10,225 bases of DNA, from assembly GCA_964353455.1 (NCBI GenBank), contig CAYGWP010000454.1, positions 1 to 10,225 on the forward strand, read 5' to 3'. The stretch is from CAYGWP01 sp964353455. GTDB taxonomy: Bacteria; Planctomycetota; Phycisphaerae; FEN-1346. Positions 7,204 to 10,225 of the stretch are shown piece by piece. The position numbers and the translations under genes were made by a program. Numbering within the stretch: position 1 is the first letter of the stretch; each line of letters begins with the position of its first letter. The notes beneath the pieces were generated by a model that saw nothing but the letters and a program-made list of their open reading frames with translations, was not told where the DNA came from and searched no databases.

Positions 7204-10200
7204 TTACATCACCCCGGCCGGCTCGGGTTCCGCGATGGTCTTCACCAGCCGTAAATCCGAGACCATGAGCGACACCGCCCCCATGTGGTCCTCGACCGTG
7301 CCTGTCACGAGGTACGGTCCTCGCGTGGTGATCCGCCCGCCGAGGCGCTGGTAGGCATCCGGCAGGAGCACGGCCTCAACCACGCCGCACTCGTCTTCCA
7401 GGCTGATGAACTTCATAAACTCGCCGGTCTTGGTCCGCGCCCTGCGCTCGGCGAAAAGCACGCCGGCTACGGCGACCTTTTCGCCCGCGCGGCGCGGGAG
7501 GTCGCAGGTGCGGCATATGCCACGCCGCTCCCGCAGCGGGCTCGAATAATCAGTTTTTTCAATGAGGGGGCGATAAACCGCCATCGGGTTCGCCGAGGGC
7601 GTCATGCCGAGGGTGTGCTCCTCGATCCGGAGTTTCTGTAGCGGCGAGTAGTCCGGCAGGGCGGGGGCGGCGGGCGGTTCGACCGCAGCGCCGGCCGATT
7701 CCAGCAGCGGACCCGCGGGCCGCGGCGACGAGAGAACCTCGTGGACCTGCCAGAGGGCCGTCGGCCGGTTGCCGGCAAGCGAATCCATCGCCCCGGCCAG
7801 GGCGAGGTTCTCGGCTTCATCGCGGGCCAGATGCACCCGCGCCATGAGGTCGGCCGCCGAGCGGTACGGCCCGCCGCCGGCGCGGGCCGCGACGATCTCG
7901 CGCATCGCCCGCTCCGAGAGGCCGCGAATATCCATAAAACCCATGCGCAATGCCACGCGGCGGCAAAAAGCCTCGCGCGGCGGGTCGGGAGACCCGCCGC
8001 GCAAATCCTGCCTTACGCCCGCGGCTCGAAACGGCTCATTGCTCGTAACCCACGCGGTCGTCGGCTCGATGTCGGAGGCGTTGACGTCGGGCCCCAGTAT
8101 GGGCACGCCGCGCCGCCGGGCGTCTTCCAGGTACGTCCGGCGCTCGTAGTATCCGGCCTGGTTTGCCAGCACGGCCGCGGCGAACTCGGCCGGCCAGTGT
8201 GCCCGCAGGTACACCGCACGATACGCAATCTCTCCATACGTGCATGCGTGGGCCTTGCAGTACGAGTATGCCGCGAACTGGGCGATGCGGTCCCAGAGCG
8301 TTTCTGCGTCGGCCCGCCGCGCCCCGGCGGCGATCGCGCCGCGGACGAACCGCTCGCGCCATGCTTCGATTTCCCCGGCCGCCGCCGCACCCCTCGCCAA
8401 CTCCTTCCGCAGCCGGTCCCCCTCGGCCAGCGTGAACCCGGCGGCAGCATGGGCCACGCGGATCACATCTTCCTGGTAGAGCATGACTCCATAGGTGTCG
8501 CCGAGGACTTCGCGCAGCGCCGGGTGCAGGTACTCGGGCGGCTCCAGGCCCCTGCGGCGGCGGACGAACCGCTCCTTCATGCCGCTGGACGCCGGGCCGG
8601 GCCGGATGAGCGAGAGGCCGAGTATGACGTCCATCCGCCGCCGCGCGCCCATCATCTTGAGGAGGTTCCGCATCCCCGGCGACTCGATCTGGAAGCATCC
8701 GAACGTGTCCCCCTTTTCGAGGATCGCCGCGGACGCCGGGTCGCCGTCCTCAATCGCCATCGGGTCGATGCGGACGCCGTGGTTCTTCTCGATCTCTCGT
8801 ACGGCCGTCTCGATGATCGAGAGCGACCGCTGGGCGAGGATGTCCATCTTGACCAGGCCGAGCGCCTCGACCGCATCGGCCTCGTACTGCGTGATGACGA
8901 CGCCCTTGGCGGCCACCTGGAGCGGCAGGTAATCCGTGAGCGGCCGGTCGGCGATGACGACGCCGCCGACGTGGACGCTGATGTGCCGTGGGAGGCCGTC
9001 GAGTGCCGCCGCAATCTCAACGATGCGTGCGATGTCGGGCCGGTCGATCGGGAAGTCGCGGCATTCCGGGAACGAAATGACGGCGTCGCGTATGCCTGCT
9101 GCGGAGTAGTACGGCAGCCGCCGCGAGAGGCGGTCAACCTCTTCGGGCGGGAGGCCGTGGGCCTTGGCGGCCTCGCGGAACGCACTGCGGGCCTGGAAGG
9201 TCTGGTGCGTCGAGATCATGGCCACTCGCGCCGCCCCGTATGCGCCGTAGATGTGCCGGATGACCTCGTCGCGCGAACGCCAGCAGATATCAAGATCAAT
9301 ATCCGGACAATCCGCCCGTTCCAGGTTCAGGAACCGCTCGAAGAGGAGGCCGTACCGGAGGGGGTCCACGCCCGAGATGCCAAGCGTGTAGGCGACGAGG
9401 CTTCCGGCGGCCGACCCGCGGGCCACGCACGGTATGCCGCGCGACCGCGCCCACTCGACGATCTCGTGCATGATGAGGAAGTAGTCGGAGAAGCCCAGGC
9501 GGTCGATGACGGCAAGTTCCTTTTCGAGCCGCTCGACCGCCTCGGGCCTGAGGGGCCGGTACCGCTGCTTCAGGCCCGCGAAGGCGAGTTTCGCGAGTTG
9601 CGAGTACGGCGTCTCGCCGTCGGGGATGGCGGCACGCGGGAAAACGGGCCGCCCGAGCGCGAGTTCCAGGTTACAGTCGGCCGCGATGCGGACGGCGTTG
9701 AGCGCTGCCTCCGGGCAGCCGCCGAAGAGGGCGGCCATCTCTTCGGGGCCTTTGAGATATGCCCGCGGATGGGCGAGTTCCCGCTGCGGCACGTCGGCGA
9801 CGGTCGTGAGTGTGGCGATGGCGCGGAGCGTGCGGTGGACCTCGAACCGGTCGGGCCGGTGGAAGGCGACGGCCCCGGCGCCCACGAGCGGAATGTGCCG
9901 CCGCGACGCCGCCCGCGCGAGGCCGTCGTTCCGGAGGCGCCGCGAGCGGTCTCCGAACTCTTCGAGGAGGGCGAAGAGCCGCCCTTCGGGCACGCGGCCC
10001 GCCAGGCGCGCGAGGATCGCCGCATCGGGCGCGAGGACGTAGATATCCGCGTGATCGGCCGAGATCGCCTCGGCCAGGTCGAAGTGCGGGTTCAGACGCC
10101 GCGCGCTCGCCAGGCGGCAGATCGTCCGGTAGCCTTCGAGGTTCCGGGCGAGGCAGACCGCGCGGGCGCGGCCATGGCGCGGCGGGTCGGCCGTCCCGCC

Positions 10201-10225
10201 CAGGGCGGGCCGTGCCAGGGGAGAC
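7204..10225 (-). CDS. dnaE: DnaE-family DNA polymerase (Pol III alpha type, probably error-prone/ImuC-like), N-terminus beyond the right edge
   Basis: C-family DNA polymerases extend DNA. DnaE1 forms are replicative, and DnaE2/ImuC forms do mutagenic lesion bypass. The frame is open to the right edge, giving about 1006 residues; roughly the first 110 (the start of the PHP domain) are missing. In order from the edge: the PHP remainder (LARNLEGYRTICRL, then PLVGAGAVAFHRPDRFEVHR, where the usual metal-binding residues look degenerate); the palm with GSAAGSLVAYTLGISGVDPL and PDIDLD (9289-9306) carrying two catalytic Asp; the third Asp in LVKMDILAQRSLSII (codon at 8842-8844); fingers with FGCFQIESPGM and SLIRPGPASSGM; helix-hairpin-helix RMGFMDIRGL; LGMTPSANPM; and a final OB fold with KTGEFMKFISLEDECG and GPYLVTGTVEDHMG. 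It stops just after the OB fold, lacking the tau-binding tail of DnaE1 and any obvious clamp-binding motif, which favours a non-replicative enzyme. A region of about 26 residues before the helix-hairpin-helix appears inserted and coincides with a perfect hairpin. The in-frame GTG at 9993 is not the start, as homology continues upstream. Confidence 0.9.
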   Translation of the reverse strand, partial: SPLARPALGGTADPPRHGRARAVCLARNLEGYRTICRLASARRLNPHFDLAEAISADHADIYVLAPDAAILARLAGRVPEGRLFALLEEFGDRSRRLRNDGLARAASRRHIPLVGAGAVAFHRPDRFEVHRTLRAIATLTTVADVPQRELAHPRAYLKGPEEMAALFGGCPEAALNAVRIAADCNLELALGRPVFPRAAIPDGETPYSQLAKLAFAGLKQRYRPLRPEAVERLEKELAVIDRLGFSDYFLIMHEIVEWARSRGIPCVARGSAAGSLVAYTLGISGVDPLRYGLLFERFLNLERADCPDIDLDICWRSRDEVIRHIYGAYGAARVAMISTHQTFQARSAFREAAKAHGLPPEEVDRLSRRLPYYSAAGIRDAVISFPECRDFPIDRPDIARIVEIAAALDGLPRHISVHVGGVVIADRPLTDYLPLQVAAKGVVITQYEADAVEALGLVKMDILAQRSLSIIETAVREIEKNHGVRIDPMAIEDGDPASAAILEKGDTFGCFQIESPGMRNLLKMMGARRRMDVILGLSLIRPGPASSGMKERFVRRRRGLEPPEYLHPALREVLGDTYGVMLYQEDVIRVAHAAAGFTLAEGDRLRKELARGAAAAGEIEAWRERFVRGAIAAGARRADAETLWDRIAQFAAYSYCKAHACTYGEIAYRAVYLRAHWPAEFAAAVLANQAGYYERRTYLEDARRRGVPILGPDVNASDIEPTTAWVTSNEPFRAAGVRQDLRGGSPDPPREAFCRRVALRMGFMDIRGLSERAMREIVAARAGGGPYRSAADLMARVHLARDEAENLALAGAMDSLAGNRPTALWQVHEVLSSPRPAGPLLESAGAAVEPPAAPALPDYSPLQKLRIEEHTLGMTPSANPMAVYRPLIEKTDYSSPLRERRGICRTCDLPRRAGEKVAVAGVLFAERRARTKTGEFMKFISLEDECGVVEAVLLPDAYQRLGGRITTRGPYLVTGTVEDHMGAVSLMVSDLRLVKTIAEPEPAGVM
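7975..8002. repeat. Perfect hairpin (12-bp arms, 4-nt loop) inside the polymerase gene, REP-like
   Basis: On the plus strand GCGCGGCGGGTC (7975-7986) and GACCCGCCGCGC (7991-8002) are exact reverse complements separated by GGGA. It lies in the coding sequence of the minus-strand polymerase and encodes part of LRGGSPDPPRE. The shape, a short GC-rich imperfection-free palindrome with a tiny loop, resembles repetitive extragenic palindromes, but only one copy is present here, so its repeat status is unproven. The surrounding 78 bp or so (about 7954-8034) look like an in-frame insertion relative to the family pattern. Confidence 0.6.

Noticed and set aside
7953..8057. 8-bp direct repeat CCACGCGG (7953-7960 and 8050-8057) as a target-site duplication flanking the hairpin
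   Set aside because: The copies are 97 bp apart, which is not a multiple of three. An insertion of that length would have shifted the frame, yet conserved polymerase sequence is in frame on both sides. Probably chance.
9991..9993. GTG as the start of the polymerase gene
   Set aside because: The same frame stays open to the right edge, and the upstream translation (LARNLEGYRTICRL, NPHFDLAEAI) fits the DnaE PHP region, so the gene begins outside the window.

Overview
The window is GC-rich and gene-dense, with a bacterial layout. The secD-secF fusion with an unusual membrane tail, the Tat-exported formylglycine-type sulfatase and the divergent DnaE polymerase suggest Planctomycetota or a related PVC or candidate-phylum lineage. 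This is inference from gene content, as no rRNA or other phylogenetic marker is present.

Layout. Positions 2-178 carry the C-terminal end of a YajC-like protein, interrupted by an in-frame TAG at 17-19. A leader of about 85 bp with small inverted repeats leads into secDF (264-3878), one 1204-residue polypeptide containing both SecD and SecF plus about 135 extra C-terminal residues with four hydrophobic segments. yajC-secDF is the conserved order of the Sec accessory operon. After 87 bp comes a membrane-anchored protein with two LysM domains (3966-4751), followed by a perfect 20-bp palindrome with a T-rich tail (4783-4810). Next is a Tat-signal sulfatase (4826-6286), whose stop overlaps the start of a DUF72/YecE-family gene (6283-7200) as ATGA. 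On the minus strand, converging with only 3 bp between the stops, is a DnaE-family DNA polymerase (7204 to the right edge, N-terminus missing). It ends right after its OB fold, which suggests a non-replicative, error-prone-type enzyme.

How the genes relate. YajC and SecDF assist SecYEG in protein export. The LysM protein is probably a cell-envelope protein that could use this route. The sulfatase would be exported folded through Tat. No functional link is visible between the sulfatase, the DUF72 gene and the polymerase beyond adjacency.

The most unusual observations are: (1) a perfect 12-bp-arm hairpin inside the polymerase gene, in a stretch that looks like an in-frame insertion of about 26 codons, as if a palindromic element had been tolerated within a coding sequence; (2) the amber codon inside the conserved part of yajC; (3) a sulfatase that keeps its formylglycine motif but appears to lack two residues that normally contact the substrate sulfate. 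No CRISPR array, tRNA, rRNA, insertion sequence or convincing novel multi-gene system was seen.
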